The notes beneath the pieces were generated by a model. It made no database searches, was not told the origin of the DNA, and saw nothing but the letters and a program-made list of their open reading frames with translations. This document shows, piece after piece, positions 1-9,460 of a DNA stretch of 64,000 nt. The first letter of the stretch is position 1; the number at the start of each line of letters is the position of its first letter. A program made the translations under genes and the position numbers. Source of the DNA: Cyclobacteriaceae bacterium (GTDB lineage: Bacteria; Bacteroidota; Bacteroidia; Cytophagales; Cyclobacteriaceae); contig JAIBBC010000001.1 of NCBI GenBank assembly GCA_019694875.1, forward strand, positions 930,001 to 994,000, given 5' to 3'.

Positions 1-308
1 TCTAAAACGGCCAGAATGTTTTCTTCAACGGTAAGCTTTCTGAATACCGATGCTTCCTGCGCGAGATATCCCAATCCAAGCTTGGCGCGCTGATACATGG
101 GCAGCGGAGTTATCTCCTCATTCTCCAGAAATATTTTTCCTTCATTGGGTTTGATAAGCCCAACGATCATGTAGAACGATGTCGTCTTCCCGGCACCATT
201 CGGACCGAGCAGACCCACGATCTCTCCCTGGTTAACTTCCACGGAAACATTGTTAACCACCGTGCGGGTTTTATATTTCTTAACAAGATTCTCTGCCCGT
301 AATTTCAT
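1..308 (-). CDS. lptB: LPS export ABC transporter ATP-binding protein LptB (3' part outside window)
   Basis: This is the ATPase of the LptB2FGC complex, which extracts lipopolysaccharide from the inner membrane and drives it to the outer membrane. About 102 N-terminal residues are in the window. They begin [12 protein letters not shown] and contain the Walker A motif GPNGAGKTT near residues 35-43 and a Q-loop segment [14 protein letters not shown] that is characteristic of LptB rather than other ABC ATPases. The start ATG (306-308) lies one base beyond the recJ stop, so the two genes are probably co-transcribed with recJ upstream. The signature motif and Walker B lie outside the window. The LptB assignment rests on the Q-loop context and is secure at family level. 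Confidence 0.9.
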   Translation of the reverse strand, partial: MKLRAENLVKKYKTRTVVNNVSVEVNQGEIVGLLGPNGAGKTTSFYMIVGLIKPNEGKIFLENEEITPLPMYQRAKLGLGYLAQEASVFRKLTVEENILAVL

Positions 309-309
309 A

Positions 310-2010
310 TCAATCAAACTTAATGTCTTTCGCGCGAAGCTGAATAGACGTATATCCGTTATAATAATTTTCTTCTATCGTGAATGCCATGCGGAAAGGT
401 GTTTGCATGGCAAGCTGTTCGTAATGTTCACCCAAATCAAACCCTACTACCTGGAATGCACTGCCGTTTCCTTCCTGCGATGCCGTGAACTTAACATGCC
501 GGTCTTTGAAGTTTGATAAGGAATTCGATACGTAAACATTTTGCGCTTCAAACACAGGCCGCTGATTTTCCGGTCCGAAGGGTGCCATCTGCTTCAGCAC
601 ATTGATAAACTTAGGTGTAATCGCATCGAAGGAAATGGTTGTATCAATTTCAATCGAAGGTGTGAGCATCTCGGAAGTGATCTGTGCCGTCACAACCTCT
701 TCAAAACGCTGTTGAAAAGCCTCGAGGTTTTTTTTCTCCATGGTAAGGCCCGCGGCATACTTATGACCGCCAAACTTTTCGAGCAGGTCGCTGCACTTGC
801 AAATCGCCTCATACAAGTCGAAACCCATTACGCTGCGCGCAGAGCCGGTTATTTTATCGTTCGATTCCGTAAGGATCACAGTGGGGCGGTAATATTTTTC
901 GATACACCGAGCAGCAACTATGCCAATTACTCCCTTGTGCCACGTGTTTTTAAATAAAACAGTCGATTTCGCTGAGCGGAGCACCTCATTGTTGTGGATC
1001 ATTGACAAGGCCTCCTCGGTTATGTCAAGATCGAACTGCCTGCGGGTATCATTGTTAAGATTCAATGCACCTGCCAGCTCTAGTGCTTCCGATTCCGTTT
1101 CTGCGATCAGCAATTCAACTGCCGCGCTCGCATGTGCTACCCGGCCGGCAGCATTGATGCGTGGACCAAGCGTGAACACGATTCCGGATACATCCAGGTC
1201 GCTGCGATTTTGCGACACTTCGCGTAAAGCTTTCAGGCCCGGTAACGGGTTTTCATTCAGCTTTTTTAGTCCGAAATACGTAAGGATTCTGTTCTCACCT
1301 GTGATCGGGACAATATCGGATGCAGTACTTACAGCAACCAGATCGAGAAATCTGTAAACCTCCTGTTCATTGCGGTGTTGTCGTGCGAAAGCCTGGATTA
1401 GCTTGAAGCCAAGCGCGCAGCCGCTGAGTTCTTTGTATGGATAGTGGCAATCGTTTCTTTTCGGATCCAGTACGGCAACTGCATTTGGGATTTCTTCATC
1501 CGGCAGGTGATGATCGCAGATAATAAAGTCTATTCCTTTATGATCCGCCAGCACAACCATGTCGGAAGCCTTAATGCCACAGTCTAACGCAATGATTAAG
1601 GAATAACCATTTTCATCAGCCCACTCGATGCCAGCTCGCGATACGCCATAACCTTCTTTATGCCGGTCGGGAATATAAACTGCACAATGCGGATGAAACT
1701 CGCGGAGGTAGCTGTAAACAAGGGCCACTGCTGTGGTGCCGTCTACATCGTAATCGCCATACACCAGTATTTTCTCACCCGTATCAACAGCTTGTTTTAA
1801 ACGATCAACAGCTTGTTGCATGTCCTTCATTAAAAACGGATCATGCAGTTTATCAAGTGTTGGCCGAAAGTATGCTTTTGCGGAGTCGAAATCATTTGTG
1901 CCGCGCTGCACGAGAATGGTGCTGAGGTACGGATTGATGTTGATCTCCTGCGAGAGTTTTTCAACCGCTTCGCGTGGGGGAGTTTGCTTATAAATCCAGC
2001 GCTTTTCCAT
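310..2010 (-). CDS. recJ: Single-stranded-DNA-specific exonuclease RecJ
   Basis: RecJ degrades single-stranded DNA 5' to 3' in recombinational and mismatch repair. The 566-residue product has the usual family length. The DHH-superfamily metal motifs are visible: DYDVDGTT at residues 86-93, DCG at 143-145 and DHHLPDE from 166. The DHHA1 part carries [10 protein letters not shown], and a C-terminal OB-like region follows ([14 protein letters not shown]). The ATG start opens the protein MEKRWIYK, as in other Bacteroidota RecJ proteins. The gene ends one base before lptB, and an intrinsic terminator separates it from the gene upstream, so recJ-lptB form their own unit. Function is confident from the motifs. 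Confidence 0.95.
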   Translation of the reverse strand: MEKRWIYKQTPPREAVEKLSQEININPYLSTILVQRGTNDFDSAKAYFRPTLDKLHDPFLMKDMQQAVDRLKQAVDTGEKILVYGDYDVDGTTAVALVYSYLREFHPHCAVYIPDRHKEGYGVSRAGIEWADENGYSLIIALDCGIKASDMVVLADHKGIDFIICDHHLPDEEIPNAVAVLDPKRNDCHYPYKELSGCALGFKLIQAFARQHRNEQEVYRFLDLVAVSTASDIVPITGENRILTYFGLKKLNENPLPGLKALREVSQNRSDLDVSGIVFTLGPRINAAGRVAHASAAVELLIAETESEALELAGALNLNNDTRRQFDLDITEEALSMIHNNEVLRSAKSTVLFKNTWHKGVIGIVAARCIEKYYRPTVILTESNDKITGSARSVMGFDLYEAICKCSDLLEKFGGHKYAAGLTMEKKNLEAFQQRFEEVVTAQITSEMLTPSIEIDTTISFDAITPKFINVLKQMAPFGPENQRPVFEAQNVYVSNSLSNFKDRHVKFTASQEGNGSAFQVVGFDLGEHYEQLAMQTPFRMAFTIEENYYNGYTSIQLRAKDIKFD

Positions 2011-2031
2011 ACCTGTTTACATCTGCAAGAA

Positions 2032-2062
2032 TACAAAAAGAGCAGCGATGATGCTGCTCTTT
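2032..2062 (-). terminator. Intrinsic terminator after the SPOR-like protein gene
   Basis: A perfect 10-bp stem (AAAGAGCAGC / GCTGCTCTTT, 2037-2046 with 2053-2062) closes a 6-base loop. Read on the minus strand it runs into TTTTTGTAT. It lies 20 bases after the stop of the minus-strand gene at 2083-2733 and before the recJ start, so it separates these two units. Confidence 0.8.
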
Positions 2063-2082
2063 GACTGACAGGTTATGTCAAC

Positions 2083-2733
2083 TTATTGCTTTGGCGCATC
2101 CGCAGGCTTGGCAGGCACTTTGTCGCCAACCACTCCTTCGAGAACGTCCTTAATTTCTACACGCTGACCGTCTTTGTAAGGAACAATCCAGGCATCTTTC
2201 ACGCCCATTTCACGCATATACTTTTTGAAAGTGTCTGCTTCCCAATAGTCGCGGAACACTCCGATCGTAAGTTTCTGATCACCTTTATCGGTAGCCTCAC
2301 CACCAAAGTTCGGATTGTTATCGAAGTACTTTTTAAGGTCTTTGTTTTTGAACGCACCAATCTGAACCTTGAACACCACACCTTTTGAGAAATCCATCGG
2401 GTTAATCACCGGATTCTCTTTCAGCTGTGCGAGTTCAGCTTTTGCGGCCGTCAACTCTGAACGCATGCGCGAAAGCTGATCTTCGAGCTCCGCGATCTTT
2501 GCGTCTTTGTCGCTGATGGTTGCCTGCAGTTGCTTGGTCTGATTGGTTAATGTAGCCACATTGTCGTCCGCTACCTTTTTTTCTTCGGTAAGCGTTTTCA
2601 GCGCTGCGGGGTTCTTCTTGAACTCCTTGGCTTTCTTCTTCCACTCCTTTTTTTCTTGCTTGGAGAGCTGGGCGAATGATTCGGTGCCCGCAAAAAGTAA
2701 AACCAGACAGAATAGTAGTGTTAGTTTTTTCAT
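2083..2733 (-). CDS. Secreted coiled-coil protein with C-terminal SPOR-like domain
   Basis: The 216-residue product begins with a clear signal peptide (MKKLTLLFCLVLLFAGTESFAQ) cut near residue 21, so it is periplasmic or surface-exposed. Residues about 24-110 are lysine- and glutamate-rich and predicted coiled coil with repeated T-A-Q-L heptads. Residues about 120-195 resemble a SPOR domain (VFKVQIGAF, then IGVFRDYWEADTFKKYMREMG and AWIVPYKDGQRV). SPOR domains bind denuded peptidoglycan, so a cell-wall role is possible but is an inference. The gene is monocistronic, with a terminator on its downstream side. Such proteins are sometimes named after ezrin/radixin/moesin because of the coiled coil, which says nothing about function. 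Confidence 0.8.
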   Translation of the reverse strand: MKKLTLLFCLVLLFAGTESFAQLSKQEKKEWKKKAKEFKKNPAALKTLTEEKKVADDNVATLTNQTKQLQATISDKDAKIAELEDQLSRMRSELTAAKAELAQLKENPVINPMDFSKGVVFKVQIGAFKNKDLKKYFDNNPNFGGEATDKGDQKLTIGVFRDYWEADTFKKYMREMGVKDAWIVPYKDGQRVEIKDVLEGVVGDKVPAKPADAPKQ

Positions 2734-2874
2734 GTGTGTTTTTTTGTTTTTATAAAGTGGTCACAAAAAATGGTCATGAATATGATCTGCCGAAGCAGCA
2801 TTTAGACCTGACCCGTTCATTGTTAGAGGTTAAATCTTATTTAAAAGTACGAAATATTTCTAAAATCCTAATTT

Positions 2875-4269
2875 TCAGAGGCTTCCGACCATCTTCTCCG
2901 GACGAACCCACTCGTCAAACTGTGCCGATGTTAGCAAGCCGAGTTCAACAGCCGCTTCGCGCAACGTTTTATTTTCCTTATGAGCTTTCTTGGCAATTTT
3001 TGCTGCATTCTCATAACCGATGTGCGTGTTGAGTGAGGTTACGAGCATGAGCGAATTCTCCATGTGTTGCTTGATAATCGCGAGGTTTGGCTCAATGCCT
3101 TCCGCACACTTATCATTAAACGACACGCATGCATCACCCAGTAATCTTGCTGACTGCAGTACGTTTGCTGCGATAACCGGTTTGAATACGTTCAGTTCAA
3201 AATGACCATTCATACCTCCGACTGACACAGCAACATCGTTACCGATAACCTGCGCGCACACCATTGTTAACGCTTCAGGCTGTGTGGGATTCACTTTACC
3301 CGGCATGATTGATGAACCGGGTTCATTATCAGGAATGACAATTTCCCCGATACCGGAGCGCGGTCCTGAACTTAACATCCGGATATCGTTGGCGATCTTC
3401 ATGAACGCCACGGCTGAGCGTTTCAGTGCACCCGACAGCTCAACCATTGCATCGTGCGCAGCAAGCGCTTCGAATTTGTTTGGTGCTGTTACAAACGGAT
3501 AGCCGGTTAATTCCGCAATCTTCTTTGCAACCAGCACATCGTATCCTTTGGGCGTATTCAACCCGGTTCCAACTGCAGTGCCGCCCAACGCAAGTTCACG
3601 CACAACCTCCAATGCGTTTTTAATCGCACGCATGCTGTTGTCGATTTGCTGAACATACCCTGAAAATTCCTGACCTAAGGTTAAAGGCGTTGCATCCATG
3701 AAATGCGTACGGCCGGTCTTTACAATGCTTTTGTATTCCTTTGCTTTCCTGTCGAGCGTGTCGCGAAGTTTCTTCATGCCCGGCAGTGTAATTTCCGTTA
3801 CCTGCTTGTAGGCCGCAATGTGCATCGCAGTCGGGAATGTATCGTTTGATGATTGCGATTTGTTCACATCATCGTTAGGGTGAAGCACTTTCTTCTCATC
3901 GGCCAGGTTGCCTCCGCTTAATACATGTGCGCGGTATGCGATCACTTCATTCGCATTCATGTTACTTTGCGTGCCTGATCCCGTTTGCCAGATTACCAGC
4001 GGGAACTGATCATCAAGCTTACCGGCAATTATTTCATCGCATGCTTTTGCGATAAGGTCTTTCTTATCGGCAGAAAGAACGCCCAACTCGTGGTTGGCCA
4101 TGGCCGCAGCTTTCTTCAGATATCCGAAAGCGTAAATGATTTCCTTCGGCATGCTGGCCTCCGGGCCGATTTTAAAGTTATTGCGCGAGCGTTCAGTTTG
4201 TGCGCCCCAATATTTATCGGAGGGCACTTTTACTTCGCCCATGGTGTCTTTCTCAATGCGGTAGCTCAT
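2875..4269 (-). CDS. fumC: Class II fumarate hydratase FumC
   Basis: FumC interconverts fumarate and malate in the citric acid cycle as a cytoplasmic homotetramer. From the chosen start the protein is 464 residues, the family length. Motifs seen are GSGTQSNMN at 97-105, SSND at 140-143, TGRTHFMDA with His189, and the fumarase/aspartase signature [11 protein letters not shown] at 318-328 with its catalytic serine. The reading frame is open for 25 more codons upstream, but that part encodes unrelated residues, overlaps the terminator of the preceding gene and lies upstream of a good promoter -7 element (4291-4298), so [11 protein letters not shown] at 4269 is taken as the start. The gene appears monocistronic. 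Confidence 0.96.
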   Translation of the reverse strand: MSYRIEKDTMGEVKVPSDKYWGAQTERSRNNFKIGPEASMPKEIIYAFGYLKKAAAMANHELGVLSADKKDLIAKACDEIIAGKLDDQFPLVIWQTGSGTQSNMNANEVIAYRAHVLSGGNLADEKKVLHPNDDVNKSQSSNDTFPTAMHIAAYKQVTEITLPGMKKLRDTLDRKAKEYKSIVKTGRTHFMDATPLTLGQEFSGYVQQIDNSMRAIKNALEVVRELALGGTAVGTGLNTPKGYDVLVAKKIAELTGYPFVTAPNKFEALAAHDAMVELSGALKRSAVAFMKIANDIRMLSSGPRSGIGEIVIPDNEPGSSIMPGKVNPTQPEALTMVCAQVIGNDVAVSVGGMNGHFELNVFKPVIAANVLQSARLLGDACVSFNDKCAEGIEPNLAIIKQHMENSLMLVTSLNTHIGYENAAKIAKKAHKENKTLREAAVELGLLTSAQFDEWVRPEKMVGSL

Positions 4270-4290
4270 GTTGGTTTGTTGTTTGATGTT

Positions 4291-4298
4291 CAAAGTTA
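4291..4298 (-). promoter_or_regulatory. fumC promoter -7 element
   Basis: The minus strand reads TAACTTTG, a perfect match to the Bacteroidota -7 consensus TAnnTTTG. It lies 21 bases upstream of the fumC ATG. A CAAA on the plus strand at 4314-4317 could be the -33 TTTG, but the 15-base spacing is short. Confidence 0.5.
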
Positions 4299-4311
4299 GA
4301 AAAAGGCCGAA

Positions 4312-4340
4312 AACAAAAATGCCGGAATTTACTCCGGCAT
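4312..4340 (-). terminator. Intrinsic terminator after the OmpA/PorE-like gene
   Basis: An 8-bp stem (ATGCCGGA 4319-4326 with TCCGGCAT 4333-4340) and 6-base loop is followed on the minus strand by TTTTTGTTT. It lies 22 bases after the stop of the upstream minus-strand gene and just before the fumC promoter. Confidence 0.75.
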
Positions 4341-4362
4341 CCATATCGTTCTGACGAGGTCG

Positions 4363-6399
4363 TCAACCACCGTCTTTCTTAAAGTACTTGTCTTCATCGA
4401 ATTCCGGCTGGGCCTCCTCTTCCACAGGCTTGACGCGTTCGCGGACCTCAAGAATCTTAAACTCTGTACGCCTGTTCATATCGCGGCCTTTCGGATTGTC
4501 GGTTCCGTCCGGGTTCGTATTGCGGGCGATAGGCTTTTCCTCACCATATCCCCGTGCTGTTAACCGTTCTTGTGAAATGCCATGATCAACCAGGTATCGC
4601 ACAGTTGATTCGGCCCGGCCTTTTGAAAGTTCGTAGTTGTAGGAATTCGAGCCTACGCTGTCCGTGTGTGATCCCATCTCGATTTTAATTTCAGGGTTAT
4701 CAATCAGCAACTGAACAAGCTTGTCAAGTTCTTTTGCTGCAACGGATGTAATGCGCACGCTGTCGAATTCGAAGTAGATATTCTCCAGCCGGAACACTTT
4801 GTTAATCTCAATTTTATCCAGAACCACAATTGTATCAAGCGTAATGTTGGTGATCAGCTCGGTAAGTGTTTTGGGATCAACCGACTTGCCAAGTGTGGTA
4901 TAGGTTTGGCGTTTTACCAGATATCCATCCTGTTCACCGATGAGGTTGTAGTTTTCATTTTCATAAACCCGGAACAGGAACTTACCATCGTTACCGGTCA
5001 CATAATCCTGCATCACATTACTGTTGGCATCAATCAATGAAACTTTTGTATTGGGAAGAATTTGAAGTTTACCGGCTTTATCCGGTGTATAGGTAACGCC
5101 TGCGAGATAGTAGTTGACTACGCGCAGGTCAGGATCTTCGTTCACGAATGTATACACATCATCATCACCTTTTCCGCCTTCACGATTCGAAACAAAAAAT
5201 CCTCTGTCAGGCCGAACGAGAAAAATCCCAAAGTCATCGCCTGTTGAGTTTACCGGTTCCCCCAGGTTCTCAATGGTTGTTTTTCCATTAACCCGTTTCA
5301 CAACAAAAAGATCAAGCCCGCCAAAGCCCGGATGTGCATCCGAAGCAAAGTAAAACTTGGCATCCTCCGCTACGTACGGAAACATTTCATTACCCGGTGT
5401 GTTAATCTCGGGGCCGAGGTTCCTAACACGGGAGAATCTCCCACGAGAATCCATCTGTGCCGCGTAGATATCGGTTCCCCCATAACCTCCTAATCTGTTT
5501 GATGCAAAATATAAAGTGCGTCCGTCCGGGCTAAAAGCAGGTGTAGAATCCCAACTATAGTTATTGGCCGTCTCATCATCCTTTGCAGCGGTATTAACAC
5601 TACCTGTGATAATTTGCGCGTCACCCCACTGACCGTTACGATAACGAGCAATATAGAGGTCCACGTCGGCCGAACCTTTCTTTCTTCCCGAATTCCCCTT
5701 TCCGAAAACCATGATCTTCCCATCGGGTGAAAAAGCAACTGTTCCGTTGTTTACATTTTCGGTGTTAATGCTTGGCGGAAGTGGTGAAACGGTTGCCATG
5801 TCCACATTCGCTCCGCGCGAAGCGACTTTATAAATATTGGTGAATGGTGTTCCGGTAGCGCTGTAGATTTTTCCGTTGCCACGGGAAGAGGTGTAATACA
5901 ATTCGTTGTTGAGGTAAGCCGGTGAATATTCGCTGGCCGGAGTGTTCAGCAATTCAAGATTTTTAACGCGGTAATAGCTTGGCTTCTGCCGAAGATTGCT
6001 GAGGTAGTCTAATCCGTTAAGCTCAGCTGCTGCACGCTCTTTCAGCAATTCATTTATTGTGCGGGCCTGAAGTTCCTGGAGTTCTTTGCGGGCCTCATCA
6101 TATTTTCCATTGGCTTTTAATGCCTGAGAACGATAAAACTGAATGGTGTCTTTATCAAATCCTCTTCCGCCCGCTTTTTCATAATACTCCTCCGCTTCTT
6201 TTAACCGGTTTGAAAGACGATACGATTCTGCGATAAGAAAATTTGCGCGCCCCGAGTTAGCCGTTTTCGATCCCTTCAATAAGTTAATCGTGTTCTGATA
6301 CTCTCCGCGATTGAACGACTTCAGAGCTTTCTTCTCAACGCTGCATCCGACAACCAGTAGTACGGCCACTAATGCTATAACAACCCTCATCTTTTTCAT
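4363..6399 (-). CDS. PorE-like lipoprotein: TPR, PD40 propeller, regulatory-like domain and OmpA C-terminal domain
   Basis: The 678-residue product has a lipoprotein signal with lipobox VVGC and Cys19. Next comes a TPR-like helical region (about 20-130), then a beta-propeller of PD40/WD40 repeats (VAFSPDGKIMVFG, PAFSPDGRTLYFASNR, about 150-420), then a carboxypeptidase-regulatory-like domain (about 430-510), and last an OmpA peptidoglycan-binding domain (FEFDSVRI ... GSHTDSVGSNSYNYELSKGRA ... GYGEEKPI). This four-part order is that of PorE, the protein that anchors the type IX secretion trans-envelope complex to peptidoglycan. Assignment to PorE itself rather than a paralogue is inference, because Bacteroidota often have several proteins of this plan. 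It is transcribed alone, with its own terminator. Confidence 0.8.
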   Translation of the reverse strand: MKKMRVVIALVAVLLVVGCSVEKKALKSFNRGEYQNTINLLKGSKTANSGRANFLIAESYRLSNRLKEAEEYYEKAGGRGFDKDTIQFYRSQALKANGKYDEARKELQELQARTINELLKERAAAELNGLDYLSNLRQKPSYYRVKNLELLNTPASEYSPAYLNNELYYTSSRGNGKIYSATGTPFTNIYKVASRGANVDMATVSPLPPSINTENVNNGTVAFSPDGKIMVFGKGNSGRKKGSADVDLYIARYRNGQWGDAQIITGSVNTAAKDDETANNYSWDSTPAFSPDGRTLYFASNRLGGYGGTDIYAAQMDSRGRFSRVRNLGPEINTPGNEMFPYVAEDAKFYFASDAHPGFGGLDLFVVKRVNGKTTIENLGEPVNSTGDDFGIFLVRPDRGFFVSNREGGKGDDDVYTFVNEDPDLRVVNYYLAGVTYTPDKAGKLQILPNTKVSLIDANSNVMQDYVTGNDGKFLFRVYENENYNLIGEQDGYLVKRQTYTTLGKSVDPKTLTELITNITLDTIVVLDKIEINKVFRLENIYFEFDSVRITSVAAKELDKLVQLLIDNPEIKIEMGSHTDSVGSNSYNYELSKGRAESTVRYLVDHGISQERLTARGYGEEKPIARNTNPDGTDNPKGRDMNRRTEFKILEVRERVKPVEEEAQPEFDEDKYFKKDGG

Positions 6400-6425
6400 T
6401 CAATCCTAAAGCTATAAAAAATCCG

Positions 6426-6923
6426 TTATACAACCGTTTTGGCAAGATAACGCCTGAGCCAGGTTTGTCCGGCCGGGACAAGCCATTCCGTTTCAAGTTG
6501 CCCTTTTGTTCCGATCACATTATTAAAGACTATGGAATCCTGATTCCACCTGCCTTCAGTTAACGCCCGGGGTAACTCATTTAGGGGGATAATTTCAATT
6601 CCCTGATTCTTCCGGAAAGCAACCTGAGTTCGGTCGAACAATCCCAACGAAAACTGCTGCTCAAGCTGCCGGATCACCTTAACCGATGAGTCAATCGAAC
6701 AACCACTGGCTTCGTTGAAGTTCTCGTCAGCGGCCAGCACGATAAACTGATCCAGCAAAATCGCAAAAGAAGTTTTCAGCGGATTGCCATGCGCTACCCA
6801 TGAATGAGTAAACGCTGTGAGGGTTTCTGAAATTGTGCTCTTTTCAGCTTCTGTGAATTTCCGACCGGATTGATAAATCCAGATACGGGCAGAATTATCG
6901 AGTGATTCAAAGGGTGCGAACAT
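6426..6923 (-). CDS. Conserved protein of unknown function (Bacteroidota type)
   Basis: This 165-residue protein has no signal peptide or membrane segment. It begins MFAPFESLDNSARIWIYQSGR and has a stretch FTHSWVAHGNPLKTSF that looks like a conserved core, then a C-terminal WLVPAGQTWLRRYL. I recognise the type as a conserved Bacteroidota protein that databases sometimes label an ABC transporter ATPase, but no Walker A or signature motif is present, so that label is not supported. It lies 45 bases after the CCG-domain gene on the same strand and is probably its operon partner. Function is unknown. Confidence 0.7.
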   Translation of the reverse strand: MFAPFESLDNSARIWIYQSGRKFTEAEKSTISETLTAFTHSWVAHGNPLKTSFAILLDQFIVLAADENFNEASGCSIDSSVKVIRQLEQQFSLGLFDRTQVAFRKNQGIEIIPLNELPRALTEGRWNQDSIVFNNVIGTKGQLETEWLVPAGQTWLRRYLAKTVV

Positions 6924-6968
6924 ATGCGAAGATCAAGTTTAATAGCCGATTGCCAAAGGCACCGGCCG

Positions 6969-7754
6969 TTAATTCAAACCCTTCGCTTCCGCTATTAGTT
7001 CGGCCAAATCTTTTACTTTAACCTCGGCTTCGCGCTCCTTGTTTTTCACGCCATCGCTCATCATGGTCATGCAAAACGGACAGGCTACGGCTATTGTATT
7101 TGCACCGGTAGCCAATGCTTCTTCAGTACGTTCGATGTTGATTTCCTTTTTTCCTTTTTCAGCATCCTTAAACATCTGCGCTCCACCTGCTCCGCAGCAC
7201 AGGCCCGTTGTGCGGCAACGTTTCATTTCTACCAGATCAGCATCCAGTGCTTCCAATACCGCACGCGGTGCTTCGTAGATGTTGTTCGCGCGGCCCAAAA
7301 AACACGAATCGTGGTACGTGATCTTTTTTCCTTTGAAAGAGCCTCCGCCTTCAAGTTTGATGTTACCTTCGTTGATCAACTGTTGCAGAAATGCAGAGTG
7401 ATGAATCACATCATAATTTCCACCCAACTCAGCGTATTCGTTTTTAATCGTGTTGAAGCAATGCGGACAGGCCGTCACAATTTTTTTGATACCATAACCA
7501 TTCAACACCTGAATGTTGCTCATCGCCTGCATCTGGAATAAAAATTCATTCCCCGCTCTTCTTGCAGGATCACCGGTGCATGATTCCTCGGTTCCCAACA
7601 CGGCAAACTTAATATTCACCGCATTCAGAATTTTTACAAAGGCTTTCGTTACACGTTTGTACCGATCGTCATACGAGCCGGCACAGCCAATCCAGAAAAG
7701 TATTTCGGGCGATTCTCCTTTTGCGGCAAGATCCGCTACGGTTGGAACATTCAT
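6969..7754 (-). CDS. CCG-domain (Fe-S)-binding oxidoreductase subunit
   Basis: The 261-residue protein has the two cysteine-rich CCG modules of heterodisulfide-reductase subunit B, GlpC and LutA-type proteins. The first runs from FWIGCAGSYDDR through CTGDPARRAGNEF to ACPHCFN, the second from HDSCFLGR through LCCGAGGAQMF to ACPFCMTMM. These modules hold Fe-S clusters and pass electrons to quinone or disulfide acceptors. The upstream gene (7767-9074), 12 bases away, encodes a membrane protein with two 4Fe-4S motifs, and the two together form the usual membrane Fe-S oxidoreductase pair. The electron donor cannot be told from the sequence. Such pairs in Bacteroidota often stand next to electron-transfer flavoprotein genes, but none is in this window. 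Confidence 0.88.
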   Translation of the reverse strand: MNVPTVADLAAKGESPEILFWIGCAGSYDDRYKRVTKAFVKILNAVNIKFAVLGTEESCTGDPARRAGNEFLFQMQAMSNIQVLNGYGIKKIVTACPHCFNTIKNEYAELGGNYDVIHHSAFLQQLINEGNIKLEGGGSFKGKKITYHDSCFLGRANNIYEAPRAVLEALDADLVEMKRCRTTGLCCGAGGAQMFKDAEKGKKEINIERTEEALATGANTIAVACPFCMTMMSDGVKNKEREAEVKVKDLAELIAEAKGLN

Positions 7755-7766
7755 CAGGTAATGCTT

Positions 7767-9074
7767 TTAAGATTCTTTTGACCAGTTAAAACGATCGCTC
7801 GGTGAAAACTTCCACGGTGCAAAGCTGGTTTCAATATTTTGAAACATGGAGTTCCAGGAAGGCGGTGCACCCGACTCTTCCATGGCTACGTATCGCCTTA
7901 ACTCCAATATTATTTCAAGAGGATTAATTAAGACCGGGCACGCTTCCACACATGCATTGCAGCTTGTGCAGGCATTGATTTCTTCTTTGGTGATGTAGTC
8001 GTTCAATAATGTTTTGCCATCATTCAATCCCGGACCACCTTTTTGTAAACTCTTTCCAACATCTTCCATGCGGTCGCGGGTGTCCATCATGATTTTGCGC
8101 GGAGAAAGTTTTTTGCCCGTAATGTTTGCGGGGCATTGTTCAGTACAACGACCACATTCCGTACACGAATAAGCGGCCATCAGATTATTCCACGTCAGAT
8201 CATTTACATCTTTTGCACCAAAGCGTCCGGGTTCAACAACTGTTGCAGACGCATTTGCATCGGCAAGGCCAAGCATCGACTTAACTTCGTTGGTCACCAC
8301 GGGCATGTTTGTCATTTTTCCTTTAGGCTCAAGCTTTGCGAAATACGTATTCGGGAATGCGAGGAAAATATGCAGGTGCTTTGAATACGTAACATATACT
8401 GCAAAGGCGAGAATGCCGATGATATGGAACCACCATGCAAATCGCTCTATAATTATAAGTGTACTGGTTTCAACATTTTGAAACAGCGGCAACAGAAAAC
8501 CGCTGAAGAACAATGACCCGGTTGCTGTGTAATGATCGTTCCGGGTTTGAAGAATCTGATCGGATGCATTCATCGTTAAGATGGCGAGCATCAGAATAAT
8601 TTCCGTGAACAGGATAATGTTGGCGTCCATGCGTGGCCAACGGGTCAGGTCGTGGAGATTTAATCTCTTTGTCCTTACAATGTTTCTTCGGATCAGAAAA
8701 ATCAGACAAGCGGTAAGTACGGCCACTGCGAGAAATTCGAAGGTGTTCATGAGTGCCGTATAAAATCCTCCGAGGTATGGAGCAAAAATCCGGTGGGTTC
8801 CGGCAAGACCGTCAATGATAAACTCGAGCACTTCCAGGTTGATGACCAGGAAGCCTACATAGACGAACAAGTGAAGAAAGGCCGGAATAAACTTTTTGAA
8901 CATCTTCTTCTGACCGAAGGCCACGAGCAACACATTTCGCAGGCGTTCGTCTTTTCGATCGGTGATGTCTGCCTTTTTGCCAAGATTAATGGTGCTGCGG
9001 ATAAAGCCGACCCTTTTGGCGATCAAATAACCGGCACCGGCCAGCACGATAAAAAACAGAATTTGCTGAATCAT
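7767..9074 (-). CDS. Membrane-bound 4Fe-4S ferredoxin-type oxidoreductase subunit
   Basis: From the start MIQQILFFIVLAGAG the protein is 435 residues. The N-terminal half carries about five hydrophobic segments (for example IQQILFFIVLAGAGYLIA, FLAVAVLTACLIFLI, IILFTEIILMLAIL) resembling a NarI-type cytochrome b region. The C-terminal half has two 4Fe-4S motifs, CTECGRCTEQCP and CTSCNACVEACP. This layout passes electrons between the membrane quinone pool and the adjacent CCG subunit. A longer open frame reaches upstream into the promoter and gene of tRNA-Phe on the other strand and encodes nothing conserved, so the start at 9074 is preferred. Its 5' end lies 19 bases from the opposing tRNA promoter. 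Confidence 0.85.
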   Translation of the reverse strand: MIQQILFFIVLAGAGYLIAKRVGFIRSTINLGKKADITDRKDERLRNVLLVAFGQKKMFKKFIPAFLHLFVYVGFLVINLEVLEFIIDGLAGTHRIFAPYLGGFYTALMNTFEFLAVAVLTACLIFLIRRNIVRTKRLNLHDLTRWPRMDANIILFTEIILMLAILTMNASDQILQTRNDHYTATGSLFFSGFLLPLFQNVETSTLIIIERFAWWFHIIGILAFAVYVTYSKHLHIFLAFPNTYFAKLEPKGKMTNMPVVTNEVKSMLGLADANASATVVEPGRFGAKDVNDLTWNNLMAAYSCTECGRCTEQCPANITGKKLSPRKIMMDTRDRMEDVGKSLQKGGPGLNDGKTLLNDYITKEEINACTSCNACVEACPVLINPLEIILELRRYVAMEESGAPPSWNSMFQNIETSFAPWKFSPSDRFNWSKES

Positions 9075-9093
9075 TCCGCGATCGGGGATATGT

Positions 9094-9124
9094 TTTGCAT
9101 ACAATCTAAAATTATATAGTTTTG
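9094..9124 (+). promoter_or_regulatory. tRNA-Phe promoter
   Basis: TTTG at 9094-9097, a 19-base spacer and TAGTTTTG at 9117-9124 form a textbook Bacteroidota promoter (TTTG-N19-TAnnTTTG). Transcription would start near 9130, about 30 bases before the tRNA. Confidence 0.7.
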
Positions 9125-9160
9125 TGCCCCTGTTCAACCGCCACAGGTTGAATATCTTCC

Positions 9161-9233
9161 GGTGACGTAGCTCAGTTGGTAGAGCAAAGGACTGAAAATC
9201 CTTGTGTCGGGGGTTCAATTCCCTCCGTCACCA
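9161..9233 (+). tRNA. tRNA-Phe (GAA)
   Basis: A 73-base cloverleaf is complete. The acceptor GGTGACG pairs with CGTCACC, the D-arm is GCTC/GAGC, and the anticodon stem AAGGA/TCCTT closes the loop CTGAAAA with anticodon GAA. The T-arm GGGGG-TTCAATT-CCCTC has one G-T pair, and the discriminator is A. The 3' CCA is not encoded (the next bases are CAT), so it must be added after transcription. It is transcribed alone from a strong promoter and followed by an intrinsic terminator. Confidence 0.96.
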
Positions 9234-9237
9234 CATC

Positions 9238-9266
9238 AAACCCCTTCTTTACGGAGGGGTTTTTTG
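9238..9266 (+). terminator. Intrinsic terminator of tRNA-Phe
   Basis: The stem AAACCCCTTC / GGAGGGGTTT, with one G-T pair, closes a short loop and is followed by a run of T. It begins five bases after the tRNA. Its T-run is also the left edge of the first 201-base direct repeat. Confidence 0.8.
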
Positions 9267-9460
9267 TTTTCAGCTCCGCTGCACAAACCCAGTGCCTCAA
9301 AAAAAGGCAAAATCCGTGAAAGAATTATTATTTATTGCTTCGGATTCAAAACCATAACCTGAGATGGTTCATTTTGTTTACATTCTGCAGAGCAGGGCTG
9401 ATGATTCTTTTTACAAGGGAATAACTGATAATCTCGCACGGAGGTTTGCTGAACACAATG
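9260..9460 (+). repeat. Direct repeat copy 1 (201 bp) with 5' half of GIY-YIG gene
   Basis: These 201 bases recur at 9684-9884 with six substitutions (about 97% identity). The repeat begins in the T-run of the tRNA terminator, covers the leader of the GIY-YIG gene and stops 32 codons into it. The offset between copies is 424 bases. Confidence 0.9.

Noticed and set aside
310-1357. Open frames on the plus strand opposite recJ
   Set aside because: They are shadows of recJ with no start context or recognisable protein.
4270-4344. In-frame upstream extension of fumC
   Set aside because: It encodes non-conserved residues, overlaps the terminator hairpin of the preceding gene and lies upstream of the fumC promoter element.
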